64,000 bases of DNA from Methylotenera sp. Lineage in GTDB: Bacteria; Pseudomonadota; Gammaproteobacteria; Burkholderiales; Methylophilaceae. Positions 1 through 11,164 of the stretch are shown here, one piece after another. A program made the position numbers and the translations under genes. The notes under the pieces are model-generated. The model was given only the letters and a program-made list of their open reading frames with translations. It had not been told where the DNA came from and did not search any database. The first letter of the stretch is position 1; each line of letters opens with the position of its first letter. Location of the stretch: NCBI RefSeq assembly GCF_029945705.1, contig NZ_JAQSDC010000004.1:248001-312000 (forward strand), written 5' to 3'.

Positions 1-260
1 TTGCGACTAATTTGCCTGTCGTATGGTCAATTGCTGCTTCATGTGCAGCAGTCATGGTGGTGGGCTGGATGGTATTGCAAACTCAAGTTGGTAATCAAGC
101 TGCGCCTACTATGGTTGCTCAAGCCACACCTCCGCAAGAAGTGGCGACATTGCCTGTAACAAATGAACAGGGAGTTCCAGTCGAGTATTTAATGGCACAT
201 CAAGCATCTGCACCTTCAGCGAGTTCATATTATATTCAATCAGCTAGCTATACAGAGTAA
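1..260 (+). CDS. rseA: Anti-sigma-E factor RseA, C-terminal part (truncated by the window start)
   Basis: Open frame to the window edge; a single TM-like segment (VVWSIAASCAAVMVVGWMVL) then a periplasmic tail; stop overlaps the start of rseB. Confidence 0.7.
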   Translation, partial: ATNLPVVWSIAASCAAVMVVGWMVLQTQVGNQAAPTMVAQATPPQEVATLPVTNEQGVPVEYLMAHQASAPSASSYYIQSASYTE

Positions 261-1240
261 TGCGAATGAAAGGATTTGTTTTAGCTTGCTTGCTAGCGAG
301 CGCACTATCTAATACAAGTCAGCGCGTACTTGCTGCGAGTGATGATGATAAGTGGCAAATTCTGCAAAAAGCAGCTTTGGCTGCGCATGCATTAAGTTAT
401 CAAGGTATATTTGTTTGTCAGTCTGGTCAACAATCTAAATCTGTTCAAATTAAACATTTTTTTGATGGGCAAAATGAATTTGCTCGCAATGTGTTGCTAG
501 ATGGCTCCCCCCGCGAGGTGCTTAGCCAAGGCAGCGACTTAATTATATACAATCCTAAGAATGAGAAAATAGTTATTGAAAAACGCAGAGGACAAAATAT
601 GTTCCCTGCAGTTTTGCCTGCAAATTTAGCCGCTGTGAAACAAAGTTACACCTTGCGGACGGGTGACATTGAACGTATTGCAGGTCGTAGTGCGCAAATA
701 TTATTTTTAGAGCCAAAAGACGATTTACGTTATAGTTATCGGTTCTGGATAGATACTGAATATGGCCTCATATTAAAGTCTGTGATGTTTAATGGCCGAA
801 ACGAGATGATGGATAGTATTTCATTTACTCAACTTAATTTAGTTAACACTGTTGATTTAGATTGGTTTAAACCAAAAATTGATAGTAAGAAAAACTATGT
901 GATGGAGGATGAGCCTCCAGCGCAGGCTGACTATAATCCTAGCCCGCATTGGATGCTAAAAGAGCTGCCAGCTGGCTATCGTAAAGTTGATCAAATGCTG
1001 CGTACGGTGCATGGTAAGCCTTTACCGGTGACGCATGTAGTGTTTTCAGACGGCTTAGCTTCGGTATCGCTGTTTATTGAGCCTGTGACTAATGGCGTTA
1101 AGCCTAGAGCGGGTCATAGCGTAGTGGGTAATACTAGTTTTTATTCCACTGTTGCAGGTTATTTGCAAATTACCGTGTTGGGCGAAGTGCCAGAAGCTAC
1201 CGTTGCAGCTATTGCAAACTCAGTAGTATTTGTTAAGTAA
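260..1240 (+). CDS. rseB: Sigma-E regulatory protein RseB/MucB
   Basis: Signal peptide, MucB/RseB-like sequence (ALSYQGIFVCQSGQQSKSVQIKHFFDGQNEFARNVLLDGSPREVL); position after rseA. Confidence 0.9.
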   Translation: MRMKGFVLACLLASALSNTSQRVLAASDDDKWQILQKAALAAHALSYQGIFVCQSGQQSKSVQIKHFFDGQNEFARNVLLDGSPREVLSQGSDLIIYNPKNEKIVIEKRRGQNMFPAVLPANLAAVKQSYTLRTGDIERIAGRSAQILFLEPKDDLRYSYRFWIDTEYGLILKSVMFNGRNEMMDSISFTQLNLVNTVDLDWFKPKIDSKKNYVMEDEPPAQADYNPSPHWMLKELPAGYRKVDQMLRTVHGKPLPVTHVVFSDGLASVSLFIEPVTNGVKPRAGHSVVGNTSFYSTVAGYLQITVLGEVPEATVAAIANSVVFVK

Positions 1241-1312
1241 ATCATTAGATACCAGTCATCGATGTAGTTTAAATCCCGATTAAAATTCATTAAAAAGTAA
1301 CAAAATATTGCC

Positions 1313-1774
1313 ATGATAGAAGAGTACGCAATAGTAACAAAATCGGCAGGTACGCTAGCTACACTAGAAATAGAAAGGCGCACCGCATGTGGACTTTGTG
1401 GTCAAAAGCGTGGTTGTGGTAACGCTACTTGGGGCAAAATGCTTGGGCATGATAGCCATGATTTTACTGCCGAAAATCAAATCAATGCTCAGGTTGGAGA
1501 TAGTGTTGTTGTTGGAATTGATGAACAAGCAGTACTTAGTTCTGCGCTTTTTCTATATATAGTGCCGTTACTTGGTTTGTTGATTGGTACGGTTGCGGCA
1601 GATTACTTATTTAAAAATCAATTTTATGTAATTATTGGTGCGTTATTGGGTTTAGTGCTTGGGTTCTTGTGGGTGAAAGGTCATCTAATTGGTCGAGATA
1701 AATCGGGCGTTGCATTTAGTAAAAAATATCAGGCGGCTATTTTGCGTTTAGCTAAGGATGAGGCTAAGGGTTAA
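1313..1774 (+). CDS. rseC: SoxR-reducing/RseC family protein
   Basis: Cys-rich N-terminus (CGLCGQKRGCG) and two TM helices; synteny with rseAB. Confidence 0.85.
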   Translation: MIEEYAIVTKSAGTLATLEIERRTACGLCGQKRGCGNATWGKMLGHDSHDFTAENQINAQVGDSVVVGIDEQAVLSSALFLYIVPLLGLLIGTVAADYLFKNQFYVIIGALLGLVLGFLWVKGHLIGRDKSGVAFSKKYQAAILRLAKDEAKG

Positions 1775-1910
1775 TCATTCAGAGTTGATTTATTAGCTTG
1801 ATAAACATAGCACTGCCCCCAATTACTGCTATGAGTAAAATGGGATTTTATAACTAGAATTTAAGGTTATTACTTTCTGCATGTTTCTAAATATTAAATG
1901 AGGTGAATAG

Positions 1911-3323
1911 ATGTTAAGAAATTGGATTACCGCCATTGGTTTTGGCTTAATTGCCGCAATAAATACAAGTGCCTACGCAAAAGACCTGCCAGACTTTACT
2001 GAGCTAGCAGAGAAACACGGTGCTGAAGTTGTGAATATTAGCGTTACTCAAAATGTACATGCTGACCCTAGCGCCATGCCTTTCCCAGGTATGGAAGGTG
2101 ATGAGCAAATGCAAGAGTTCTTTAAACGCTTTGGTATTCCCGGCATGCCAGGTCAAGGTGCTCCTCAGCAGGATTACAAGTCTCAGTCACTAGGCTCAGG
2201 TTTTATCATTAGTAGCGATGGCTACATTCTTACCAATGCGCACGTGGTAAGCGAAGCGGATGAGGTGATTGTTAAGCTATTTGATAAGCGTGAGTTTAAA
2301 GCCAAGATTATTGGTACAGATAAACGTACCGATGTGGCGCTAGTTAAAATCGAAGCGACAGGTCTACCTAAAGTCAATATTGGTGATCCAGCAAAGTTAA
2401 AAGTAGGTGAATGGGTTGCTGCAATTGGCTCGCCATTTGGTTTAGAGAATACGATGACAGCTGGGATTGTCAGCGCGAAAGGGCGTGCCTTACCTCAAGA
2501 AAACTTTGTACCATTTATTCAAACTGACGTCGCGATTAACCCAGGTAATTCAGGAGGCCCGTTGTTTAACTTGGCTGGTGAGGTTGTCGGTATTAACTCA
2601 CAAATCTACAGCCGCAGTGGCGGTTCTATGGGCTTATCATTCAGTATTCCAATTGACGTGGCGATTGATATTTCAAATCAGTTGAAAGCTTCTGGAAAAA
2701 TTACACGCGGCTGGTTAGGCATTGCTATTCAAGAAATTACCAAGGAGCTTGCTGAATCATTTGGTATGAAAAATACGAATGGTGCGTTGGTAGCAGGAGT
2801 CGAGAAAAACGGCCCTGCAGATAAAGGTGGTTTAGAAGTTGGTGATGTGATTACTAAGTTTGATGGCAAAGTGATTACAACTTCTGCAGATTTACCACGT
2901 GCTGTTGGTGCGACTAAACCAGGTAAGATAGCCGCTGTTGAAGTGTTGCGTAAAGGCGCTGTTAAAACGCTGAATATGGGCATAGGTGAAATGCCAACTG
3001 AAAGCGCAGAAGCGGCACAGAATAGTAAGCCTGCAGCAAAAGCTGAAGCTAACAAGATTGGACTCACCTTAAAAGAGTTAACGTCACAGCAAAAGAAAAA
3101 GCTCAATGGCAAAAATGGCTTGTTAGTGGTTGATAGCGCTGGAGCTGCCGCCCAAGCGGGAATTCGCCGTGGTGATGTGGTGCTAGGTTTAAATAATAGC
3201 GAATCGCAAAGTGTAGATTTGTTCAATAAGCAAATCAATGCGGTCGCTATTGGTAAAACTGTGGCTGTGTTGGTATTGAGAGGTGAGAACACCTTGTATG
3301 TACCCATAAAAGTGACTAAATAG
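1911..3323 (+). CDS. mucD: Periplasmic serine protease DegP/MucD (Do family) with two PDZ domains
   Basis: Trypsin-like GNSGGPLFN motif, signal peptide, two C-terminal PDZ-like segments; sigma-E operon context. Confidence 0.93.
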   Translation: MLRNWITAIGFGLIAAINTSAYAKDLPDFTELAEKHGAEVVNISVTQNVHADPSAMPFPGMEGDEQMQEFFKRFGIPGMPGQGAPQQDYKSQSLGSGFIISSDGYILTNAHVVSEADEVIVKLFDKREFKAKIIGTDKRTDVALVKIEATGLPKVNIGDPAKLKVGEWVAAIGSPFGLENTMTAGIVSAKGRALPQENFVPFIQTDVAINPGNSGGPLFNLAGEVVGINSQIYSRSGGSMGLSFSIPIDVAIDISNQLKASGKITRGWLGIAIQEITKELAESFGMKNTNGALVAGVEKNGPADKGGLEVGDVITKFDGKVITTSADLPRAVGATKPGKIAAVEVLRKGAVKTLNMGIGEMPTESAEAAQNSKPAAKAEANKIGLTLKELTSQQKKKLNGKNGLLVVDSAGAAAQAGIRRGDVVLGLNNSESQSVDLFNKQINAVAIGKTVAVLVLRGENTLYVPIKVTK

Positions 3324-3350
3324 TTTGAAAGTCACTGATTCTGTTTAATT

Positions 3351-3375
3351 AAAAAGCCGCTTAAAGCGGCTTTTT
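3351..3375. terminator. Bidirectional intrinsic terminator between convergent mucD and clsB-like gene
   Basis: AAAAAGCCGCTTAAAGCGGCTTTTT hairpin with A/T tracts on both sides. Confidence 0.85.
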
Positions 3376-3410
3376 AATTATCATTGAATTCAAATAGTAA
3401 GTTAATTTTT

Positions 3411-4589
3411 TTATTTTTCATTTGAGCGTCCAATAACACCTAAAAATGCCCTCACCAATCCGTAGGCAATCCAAGATACAAAGCGTTTGAATATATTGCC
3501 TTGTGCCCACTGGTGAGGGTTAATGCGAAACGCGCCATCGTCAATATTTGCTTGAAGGTCGGTTCTAAGCTCTTTAGCAAAGGTTGCATCATTTACTACG
3601 ACATTTGCCTCCCTTGCTAATAGCAAGCTAAATGGGTCAATATTAGAAGAGCCAACTGTCGCCCAAGTGCTATCAATCACTGCCACTTTGCTGTGCATAA
3701 AGCTTTTGCGATATTCATAAATCTCAATACCTGATCTTAAAAAATCGCTATAAAAAGCATGTGTGGAGAACATCAGGAAATATTCCATACGTCCCTGTAA
3801 CAATAGCTTGACCTTAACGCCGCGTTTAACCGCGGCTAATAATGCTAGGCGAAATCGTCTACCAGGTACAAAGTAAGCGTTGGCGATGATGATTTCAGAT
3901 TTGGCATGGCTGATGGCGTCTAAATAAGCATCTTCGATATCGCTTCTATGCAACACGTTATCGCGAAGCACAAGTGCAGCTTTAGTATTGTATTGTTGAG
4001 CATTAAGCGAATGAGTCAATTTTATGGTTTTAGATGTGACTAAATTAGCTCGCCGCATATGTACCCAAGCAATTCTGCGCCAAAGTTTTTGCACATTAGC
4101 AAGAATAACTGGTAACAATTTCCCTTCAATTTTCACCGCGTAATCCACGCGTGGCGGCACATTGTTAGGCGCATTATTAGGTACGTCGTAATCATCAATA
4201 ATGTTAATACCGCCAACGAAGCCGATAAGCCCATCAATCACGGCAATCTTTTGGTGCAAGCGCCGCAAGCGGCTCTTTTTTAATGACCAAGGAGATATTT
4301 TGGGGCGGTAAAACATGACTTGCACGCCTGATTTCTCAAGCTCTTCTACATAGCTCTTGGGTAAATCTTTGCTGCCAAAGCCATCTAGTAAAATGTTCAC
4401 CGAGACGCCTCGTTTGGCGGCATTCTTGAGTGCATCGCCAATCTGTATGCCAGTGACATCATCTTTATAAATGTAACTTTGTAAGTATATTTCTTGAGTC
4501 GAACTCTCAATAGCTGCTAAAAGCGCAGGGAAGTACTCTGTACCACTGCGTAATAATTGAATTTGATTGCCGTTAACAAAATAGGTCAT
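3411..4589 (-). CDS. clsB: Phospholipase D family cardiolipin synthase (ClsB-like)
   Basis: Two HxK(x)nD motifs (LHQKIAVIDG; MHSKVAVID); adjacent to a YbhP-like gene. Confidence 0.85.
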   Translation of the reverse strand: MTYFVNGNQIQLLRSGTEYFPALLAAIESSTQEIYLQSYIYKDDVTGIQIGDALKNAAKRGVSVNILLDGFGSKDLPKSYVEELEKSGVQVMFYRPKISPWSLKKSRLRRLHQKIAVIDGLIGFVGGINIIDDYDVPNNAPNNVPPRVDYAVKIEGKLLPVILANVQKLWRRIAWVHMRRANLVTSKTIKLTHSLNAQQYNTKAALVLRDNVLHRSDIEDAYLDAISHAKSEIIIANAYFVPGRRFRLALLAAVKRGVKVKLLLQGRMEYFLMFSTHAFYSDFLRSGIEIYEYRKSFMHSKVAVIDSTWATVGSSNIDPFSLLLAREANVVVNDATFAKELRTDLQANIDDGAFRINPHQWAQGNIFKRFVSWIAYGLVRAFLGVIGRSNEK

Positions 4590-4617
4590 ATTTTAAATAG
4601 GTCGTATTTTAGCAAGC

Positions 4618-5370
4618 TTATATTTTGGTCAGCGTCGTTGTGAGAATCGCATGGTCAGAAACTTTTAAAAAATGCGCGCCTGAATGCACTTCTACATGCT
4701 TTACATTAAAGCCACGTACATAAATACGGTCTAGCCTGAGCATTGGTAACCAAGCAGGAAAGCTCTTCGCAGGCTTACCTGCATGGTGCTCAAACACCTC
4801 ATGCATGTTTAAGCGTTCAGCAAAAGTGCGCCCGGTACGCATGCCCCAATCGTTAAAATCCCCCGCAATAATCAAAGGCGCATTGGCTGGAATATGTTGC
4901 TCAATATACTCTGATACAGCCACTAGCTGCTGGCGTCGCCATTGTGCAAATAAACCTAGGTGCACGCAAACTGCGTGTAAGGGCTGATCCCAATTCGGGA
5001 TATTGATTTCGCAATGTAGCATACCCCGTTGTTCAACTGCATGCGCAGAAATATCTTGGTTATTGGTGTTAATAATCGGGAATTTGGAAAGCACCGCATT
5101 ACCATGATGGCCTGCAGGATAAACTGAGTTCTTTCCGTAAGAGTAGTCAGACCATACCTCATCGGCTAAAAACTCCATTTGCCCAGAAGTAGACATAGAA
5201 GCAAAACGCTCCGTATGTTTGGTATGCACATCTTGTACCTCTTGCAAAAAAATCACATCGGCCTGAAGCTTTCGTAACATGTCGCGTTGAAGATGCAGAG
5301 AAAAACGGGCGTTAAAGTGAGTAAACCCCTTGTGGATGTTGAATGTAGCAATGCGTAGCGTATTATGCAA
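4618..5370 (-). CDS. Endonuclease/exonuclease/phosphatase family protein (YbhP-like)
   Basis: TFNIHKG, FLQEVQ, IIAGDFNDW and SDHAIL motifs; paired with a clsB-like gene. Confidence 0.82.
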   Translation of the reverse strand: MHNTLRIATFNIHKGFTHFNARFSLHLQRDMLRKLQADVIFLQEVQDVHTKHTERFASMSTSGQMEFLADEVWSDYSYGKNSVYPAGHHGNAVLSKFPIINTNNQDISAHAVEQRGMLHCEINIPNWDQPLHAVCVHLGLFAQWRRQQLVAVSEYIEQHIPANAPLIIAGDFNDWGMRTGRTFAERLNMHEVFEHHAGKPAKSFPAWLPMLRLDRIYVRGFNVKHVEVHSGAHFLKVSDHAILTTTLTKI

Positions 5371-5557
5371 AATTGACTTTATAACTGTTATTGTTTATTA
5401 GTTTTATCATACGCTAAAAGCATAAGTGCGTTTGTTAGGTAGCGAACATTTACTAAACGTGAATACGCTGTGTTTATGTATATAAAAGTTATAAAATACT
5501 AATCCTTAATATCTATCCACCAAGCTGTATCAGCCAGTCTAAGTTATGAGGTGAACG

Positions 5558-6232
5558 ATGAAAATGAATCCTTTAATTTTTCTTTCTACCTTGATGTTAA
5601 TGTCGGCGAGTCTTTTTACCTACGCTGACAGCGAAATAAGCGATAAAGAAACAGGCTGCAAAATTTGGAATTCAAAATCACTAGTGGGATACACCATCAG
5701 CTGGACTGGACAATGTAAAAACGGTAAAGCTGACGGCATAGGTAGTCTACAATGGTTTTACAACAAGCGCCCAGAAGGTCGATACGATGGTGATTACGTC
5801 CTTGGTAAAATGCAAGGTCACGGTACTTATGCCATGGATGATGGCAGTCGCTATATAGGTGAGTTTCAAGATAATCTGCGTAGTGGTAGAGGGGCTTATC
5901 TATGGGCTGATGGCACCCGCTACGAAGGTGGCTATCAAAATAATTTGATGGATGGAAAAGGCACTATTTATTGGACTGATGGTAGTTTTTACGTAGGTGA
6001 GTTTCAGCAAGATAAAAAATTCGGTTTTGGCAAATTAAGCTTAGTACTCAATAATTCATATATTAAAGACTTTGCTGATTCAGGTAAATGGATTGGAAAT
6101 TACTATGTTGTAGAAGGTGTTTTTGCCGATGATGATTTAGTCGCTTCTTGTCCAAGTGAGACTGCTTGCATAAAACAATTAACACAAGCCATGCAGGTTG
6201 ATGGTCGTAAGAAATCAAAAGTGGAAAATTAG
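5558..6232 (+). CDS. Secreted MORN-repeat protein
   Basis: Signal peptide; repeats such as GRYDGDYVLGKMQGHGTYAMDDGSRYIGEFQDNLRSGRGAYLWADGTRYEGGYQ. Confidence 0.85.
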   Translation: MKMNPLIFLSTLMLMSASLFTYADSEISDKETGCKIWNSKSLVGYTISWTGQCKNGKADGIGSLQWFYNKRPEGRYDGDYVLGKMQGHGTYAMDDGSRYIGEFQDNLRSGRGAYLWADGTRYEGGYQNNLMDGKGTIYWTDGSFYVGEFQQDKKFGFGKLSLVLNNSYIKDFADSGKWIGNYYVVEGVFADDDLVASCPSETACIKQLTQAMQVDGRKKSKVEN

Positions 6233-6316
6233 GACTATATTGGCAATATTGAAGACAACTCGACAATTAATTACAAACTAATCAAGCATTTGTTGTAAAA
6301 TCACGGCTATTGTGAA

Positions 6317-6342
6317 AAGGCGCTTCTGGCGCCTTATCTTTA
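6317..6342 (+). terminator. Probable intrinsic terminator after the MORN gene
   Basis: AAGGCGC-TTCTG-GCGCCTT followed by an imperfect T-rich stretch. Confidence 0.5.
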
Positions 6343-6406
6343 TTTATAAAGCAGGATTAACCCAATAAAGCAACATTAAAAGTTTTAACAAGCTTAAAAA
6401 GACTAA

Positions 6407-8197
6407 ATGAAAAATATTCGTAACTTCTCCATTATTGCCCACATTGACCACGGTAAGTCCACCTTAGCTGACCGCATTATTCACCTTTGCGGCGGGTTGG
6501 CTGATCGCGAAATGGAAGCGCAAGTACTTGATTCTATGGATATTGAGCGTGAGCGTGGTATTACGATTAAAGCTCAAACAGCTGCGCTACAATACAAAGC
6601 AGACGATGGGCAGATTTACAACCTTAATCTGATTGATACCCCAGGTCATGTGGATTTTAGTTATGAGGTGTCACGTTCACTTTCAGCTTGTGAAGGCGCG
6701 CTATTAGTGGTGGATGCCAGTCAGGGCGTAGAGGCGCAAAGTGTTGCTAACTGCTACACAGCGCTTGATTTAGGCGTTGAAGTGACTGCCGTATTGAATA
6801 AAATCGATTTACCATCTGCTGATCCTGAGCGCGTGATGCAGGAAATTGAAGATGTGATTGGTATTGATGCAAGCGATGCAGTGCGTTGCTCGGCCAAAAC
6901 TGGTTTGGGCGTGCGTGATGTGTTAGAAGCCGTCATTAAAAAAGTACCGCCACCTGTTGGCGATGTCACGAAACCCTTAAAAGCATTAGTGATTGATGCA
7001 TGGTTTGATAACTATGTGGGCGTGGTCATGTTGGTGCGCGTGATTGACGGCGTATTAAAGCCAAAAGATAAAATTAGATTAATGGCGACACACGCAGAAT
7101 ACTTGTGTGAGCAAGTTGGCGTATTTACGCCAAAATCGCTACAAAAAACTTCTCTTTCTGCGGGTGAAGTAGGTTTTATCATTTCAGGGATTAAAGAACT
7201 CGCTGCTGCAAAAGTGGGTGATACGGTGACACTGGCGGGTAAGCCCGCTACAGAACCATTGGCAGGTTTTAAGGAGGTGAAGCCACAGGTGTTTGCTGGG
7301 CTATATCCTGTTGAGTCAAGCCAATTTGAAGCGCTACGTACTGCGCTTGAAAAGCTAAGCTTGAATGATGCAAGTTTGCTATTTGAACCAGAAAATTCTA
7401 CTGCATTAGGTTTTGGCTTTAGATGTGGCTTTTTAGGGTTGCTACACATGGAAATCGTACAAGAGCGCCTAGAGCGCGAGTACGATATGGATTTGATTAC
7501 CACTGCGCCTACTGTGGTGTATGAGCTATTACTCAAAAGTGGTGAAGTAGTGCAGATTGAGAATCCATCACGTTTACCAGAGTTGTCGCGTGTGGAAGAA
7601 ACGCGTGAGCCAGTGATTAACGTGAATCTATTAATGCCACAAGATTACGTAGGGCCTGTGATGACCTTATGTAACAATAAACGTGGCTTACAAAAAAATA
7701 TGCAGTATATGGGTAGGCAAGTGATGCTCAGCTACGAAATGCCGCTCAATGAAGTGGTGCTCGATTTCTTTGATAAGTTAAAATCAGTGTCACGTGGTTA
7801 TGCTTCAATGGACTACGAGTTTTTGGAATTCCGCGCGGCAGATTTAGTGAAGCTTGATATTATGGTGAATGGCGAGCGTGTGGATGCGCTGAGTATGATT
7901 GTTCACCGAGGAAATAGCGTGCGTCGTGGTCGCGAAGTGGCGGCTAAGATGCGTGAACTGATTCCACGTCAAATGTTTGATGTGGCTATTCAAGCTTCAA
8001 TTGGTGCGAATATTATTGCGCGTGAAACAGTGAAGGCGATGCGCAAAAACGTGATTGCGAAATGTTATGGTGGTGACGTATCCCGTAAACGCAAATTGCT
8101 TGATAAGCAAAAAGAAGGTAAAAAGCGTATGAAGCAAGTGGGTAACGTAGAGATTCCACAAGAGGCATTTTTAGCTATTTTACGTATTGAAGATTAA
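6407..8197 (+). CDS. lepA: Elongation factor 4 (LepA)
   Basis: Full-length translational GTPase; starts [25 protein letters not shown]; followed by lepB. Confidence 0.98.
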   Translation: MKNIRNFSIIAHIDHGKSTLADRIIHLCGGLADREMEAQVLDSMDIERERGITIKAQTAALQYKADDGQIYNLNLIDTPGHVDFSYEVSRSLSACEGALLVVDASQGVEAQSVANCYTALDLGVEVTAVLNKIDLPSADPERVMQEIEDVIGIDASDAVRCSAKTGLGVRDVLEAVIKKVPPPVGDVTKPLKALVIDAWFDNYVGVVMLVRVIDGVLKPKDKIRLMATHAEYLCEQVGVFTPKSLQKTSLSAGEVGFIISGIKELAAAKVGDTVTLAGKPATEPLAGFKEVKPQVFAGLYPVESSQFEALRTALEKLSLNDASLLFEPENSTALGFGFRCGFLGLLHMEIVQERLEREYDMDLITTAPTVVYELLLKSGEVVQIENPSRLPELSRVEETREPVINVNLLMPQDYVGPVMTLCNNKRGLQKNMQYMGRQVMLSYEMPLNEVVLDFFDKLKSVSRGYASMDYEFLEFRAADLVKLDIMVNGERVDALSMIVHRGNSVRRGREVAAKMRELIPRQMFDVAIQASIGANIIARETVKAMRKNVIAKCYGGDVSRKRKLLDKQKEGKKRMKQVGNVEIPQEAFLAILRIED

Positions 8198-8231
8198 GTA
8201 AGTCTAAAATAACAGGCGATAAGGATAAATA

Positions 8232-9011
8232 ATGTACTTTGCTTTATTCATGGTGGCGATACTCTTAGTAACGGGCTTTATTTGGCTGCTAGATAGTTTG
8301 GTGTTAAAGAAAAAGCGCCCAGTTGGAGCGGCAGAACCTGTCGCAGTTGAATATGCTAAGAGCTTTTTTCCAGTCATTTTTGTGGTGTTTTTTGTGCGCT
8401 CTTTTATTGTTGAGCCTTTCAAAATCCCTTCAGGCTCTATGATGCCAACGCTGCTGGCTGGGGACTATATTTTGGTAAATAAATTTACCTATGGCCTACG
8501 TGTGCCAATTTTAAATAATACGTTTTTTGAAATTAGCCACCCAACTCGCGGCGATGTGTTCGTGTTTCATTATCCACCTGAGCCATCTGTAGACTATATC
8601 AAGCGTGTAGTTGGCTTGCCTGGCGACAAAATTCGTTATCAAGATAAACGATTAACGATTAATGGAAAGTTTTTAGATGTGCAGGACGTGGGCGATTATG
8701 CTTACGTAAAGCCTGGCTTGAATATGGTGACCGCTAAGCAATATCGGGAACAATTAGGTAATGTAAATCATGACATTTTGATTAACGAATGGGTGAATAG
8801 TTACGACTCCGATGCAATAGGGGCGAAATTTGCAAATGATGAGGAAATAGTCGTGCCTGCTGGACATTATTTGGCGATGGGTGATAATCGTGATGACAGT
8901 TCAGACAGCCGCGTGTGGGGTTTTGTACCAGAGAGGAATTTAGTCGGTAAGGCATTCTTCATCTGGATGAATTTTGATAAAGGTTCTCGAATCGGTAGCT
9001 CAATTCATTAA
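8232..9011 (+). CDS. lepB: Signal peptidase I
   Basis: PSGSMMPTLLAGDYILVNKF, YIKRVVGLPGD and MGDNRDDSSDSR motifs. Confidence 0.97.
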   Translation: MYFALFMVAILLVTGFIWLLDSLVLKKKRPVGAAEPVAVEYAKSFFPVIFVVFFVRSFIVEPFKIPSGSMMPTLLAGDYILVNKFTYGLRVPILNNTFFEISHPTRGDVFVFHYPPEPSVDYIKRVVGLPGDKIRYQDKRLTINGKFLDVQDVGDYAYVKPGLNMVTAKQYREQLGNVNHDILINEWVNSYDSDAIGAKFANDEEIVVPAGHYLAMGDNRDDSSDSRVWGFVPERNLVGKAFFIWMNFDKGSRIGSSIH

Positions 9012-9048
9012 TTGATAACATTCAACTTTCTAAAATATGGAGAAATTT

Positions 9049-9441
9049 ATGCGTAACCCTCAAATAACAAATATGACCAGCCGTAGAAAGCAAGCCGGTG
9101 CTACATTGCTTGGTATGTTATTTGTTGGTGCAATGTTATTTTTTGTTGCAATCATTGCCATGAAAATTTTTCCAGCATATCAAGAGTACTTCTCTGTTAA
9201 AACTGTTATTCGCGCTATGAATAAAGAGTCTTTAAGTAGCATGAGCAAAAAAGATATTCAGGACTCATTTGATAAACGAGCCAACACATCATATATCACC
9301 GTCATTACTGGTAAAGATATTATTATGGGTAAAAATAGCGCGGGTGAAACAACCGTTTCTGCACAGTATCAAGTCATCACTCCACTTTTTGGTAACATTA
9401 GCGTCATGATGGATTTTAATGCTTCAGCAGATGGTAAGTAG
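9049..9441 (+). CDS. DUF4845 family protein
   Basis: Small single-TM protein between lepB and rnc, the usual DUF4845 position; ATG at 9049 follows a GGAG Shine-Dalgarno, so is preferred over 9037. Confidence 0.82.
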   Translation: MRNPQITNMTSRRKQAGATLLGMLFVGAMLFFVAIIAMKIFPAYQEYFSVKTVIRAMNKESLSSMSKKDIQDSFDKRANTSYITVITGKDIIMGKNSAGETTVSAQYQVITPLFGNISVMMDFNASADGK

Positions 9442-9471
9442 TTTAGAAGCACACGTAATTAAATATATTCA

Positions 9472-10167
9472 ATGACTCAGCAGGATTTATCAAAACGCCT
9501 TAGTTACAAGTTTGTGGATAAAAATCTGCTGACTCAAGCACTGACACATCGTAGTTATGCTTCGCAAAATAATGAGAGGCTTGAATATCTGGGTGATGGC
9601 GCGCTAAATTTCATTATCGCAAATCAGCTTTATCAGCGCTTTCCAACGTTGGCTGAAGGTGATTTAAGTCGCTTGCGAGCACAATTGGTAAAAGAAGCCA
9701 CCATTAGCGAAATTGCATTTTCTTTGGATATTGGTGATGCATTAAAGCTAGGTGAAGGTGAGCTAAAAAGTGCGGGTTGGCGCAGGCCATCCATACTTGC
9801 CGACGCCTTAGAAGCCATTATTGGCGCGGTTTATCTTGATGGTGGATTCTTAGCTGCAGAAGCTTTGGTTTTGGAGCTTTATACAGAAAAGCTCAGCACC
9901 ATAGACCCTAAAATTATTGATAAAGACCCTAAGTCTTTGTTGCAAGAAATGCTGCAAGGTAAAAAAATTGCGGTGCCAGAGTATGCGGTGGTTCACACTA
10001 GCGGTGAAGCACATGCACAGGTCTTTATCGTAGAATGTTTCATACAGAAACTTGATATTCGTACGGTTGGCGAAGGCACTAGCCGTCGCATCGCAGAGCA
10101 ACAAGCAGCCCAGCTTGCTTTACTAGCATTAGAAAAAATACGCTTTGGTAAGAACCAAATTGCGTAA
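9472..10167 (+). CDS. rnc: Ribonuclease III
   Basis: NERLEYLGDGALNFIIA signature; C-terminal dsRBD. Confidence 0.97.
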   Translation: MTQQDLSKRLSYKFVDKNLLTQALTHRSYASQNNERLEYLGDGALNFIIANQLYQRFPTLAEGDLSRLRAQLVKEATISEIAFSLDIGDALKLGEGELKSAGWRRPSILADALEAIIGAVYLDGGFLAAEALVLELYTEKLSTIDPKIIDKDPKSLLQEMLQGKKIAVPEYAVVHTSGEAHAQVFIVECFIQKLDIRTVGEGTSRRIAEQQAAQLALLALEKIRFGKNQIA

Positions 10168-10201
10168 ACTCAACCATAAATTGAACATTGGATAGCCCAA
10201 A

Positions 10202-11125
10202 ATGACAGACTCAGACTTGGATTCAGATTTGGATGTAGACGCATTGTCAGCATTCAAGTGCGGCACCATTGCAATTGTAGGCCGCCCTAACGTAGGTAAA
10301 TCTACCTTGTTAAACCATATTTTAGGGATGAAGTTAGCCATTACTTCACGTAAAGCTCAAACCACGCGACATCGCTTACTGGGTATTCATACCACTGAAG
10401 ACACTCAGTTCTTGTTTGTGGATACACCTGGCTTTCAACAAAAACATCTGAACACACTCAATAAAGGTTTAAATAAGACTGTGACGCAAGTGCTCACAGA
10501 GGTTGATGTAGTGTTGTTTGTCATTGAGCCTATGAAACTGGGCGAAGCTGATCGTAAAGTATTAGCTTTATTGTCAGATAAAACACCGACTATTTTGGTG
10601 GTGAATAAATCAGATTTGATGGGTGATAAAGGTAATTTATTGCCGTTGATTCAAGATTTCGATTTAGAATTTCCATTTACAGATATCGTCCCTGTCAGTG
10701 CGAAAAAGAGCTTAAATCTAGACGAACTTTTACATACGATTCGCAAGTATTTACCAGAGCAAGCGGCGATTTACTCTGAAGATGAGTTGACTGATAAAAA
10801 TGAACGCTTTCTTGCGGCTGAGTTAGTTCGTGAGAAGATTTTTAGATTACTTGGTGATGAGATTCCTTATTCAGTGGCTGTGGAAATTGAGAAATTTGAA
10901 GTGGTCGGCAATCTTCGCCGTATTTTCTGTGCCGTGATTGTCGATAAAGATAGCCAAAAGCCAATGCTTATTGGTAAAAATGGCGAAAAAATGAAACAAA
11001 TTTCTACTGAAGCCCGCCAAGATATGGAGAAGTTATTTGGCGGTAAAGTTTACCTAGAAACTTGGGTGAAAGTTAAAGGCGGTTGGGCCGACGATGAAAG
11101 AGCGTTAAAAAGTCTAGGCTACTAA
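10202..11125 (+). CDS. era: GTPase Era
   Basis: GRPNVGKSTLLNHILG, DTPGF and NKSD motifs; KH domain near the C-terminus. Confidence 0.97.
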   Translation: MTDSDLDSDLDVDALSAFKCGTIAIVGRPNVGKSTLLNHILGMKLAITSRKAQTTRHRLLGIHTTEDTQFLFVDTPGFQQKHLNTLNKGLNKTVTQVLTEVDVVLFVIEPMKLGEADRKVLALLSDKTPTILVVNKSDLMGDKGNLLPLIQDFDLEFPFTDIVPVSAKKSLNLDELLHTIRKYLPEQAAIYSEDELTDKNERFLAAELVREKIFRLLGDEIPYSVAVEIEKFEVVGNLRRIFCAVIVDKDSQKPMLIGKNGEKMKQISTEARQDMEKLFGGKVYLETWVKVKGGWADDERALKSLGY

Positions 11126-11164
11126 CAGTGTAGTCATTTTAGCTCACCAGTTTAGAGTATTACT

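Noticed and set aside
2729-3307. 192-aa antisense ORF inside mucD
   Set aside because: Antisense shadow of a strongly coding gene, no recognisable domain. The same reasoning applies to other long antisense ORFs inside lepA, pdxJ, ppk, era and xseA.
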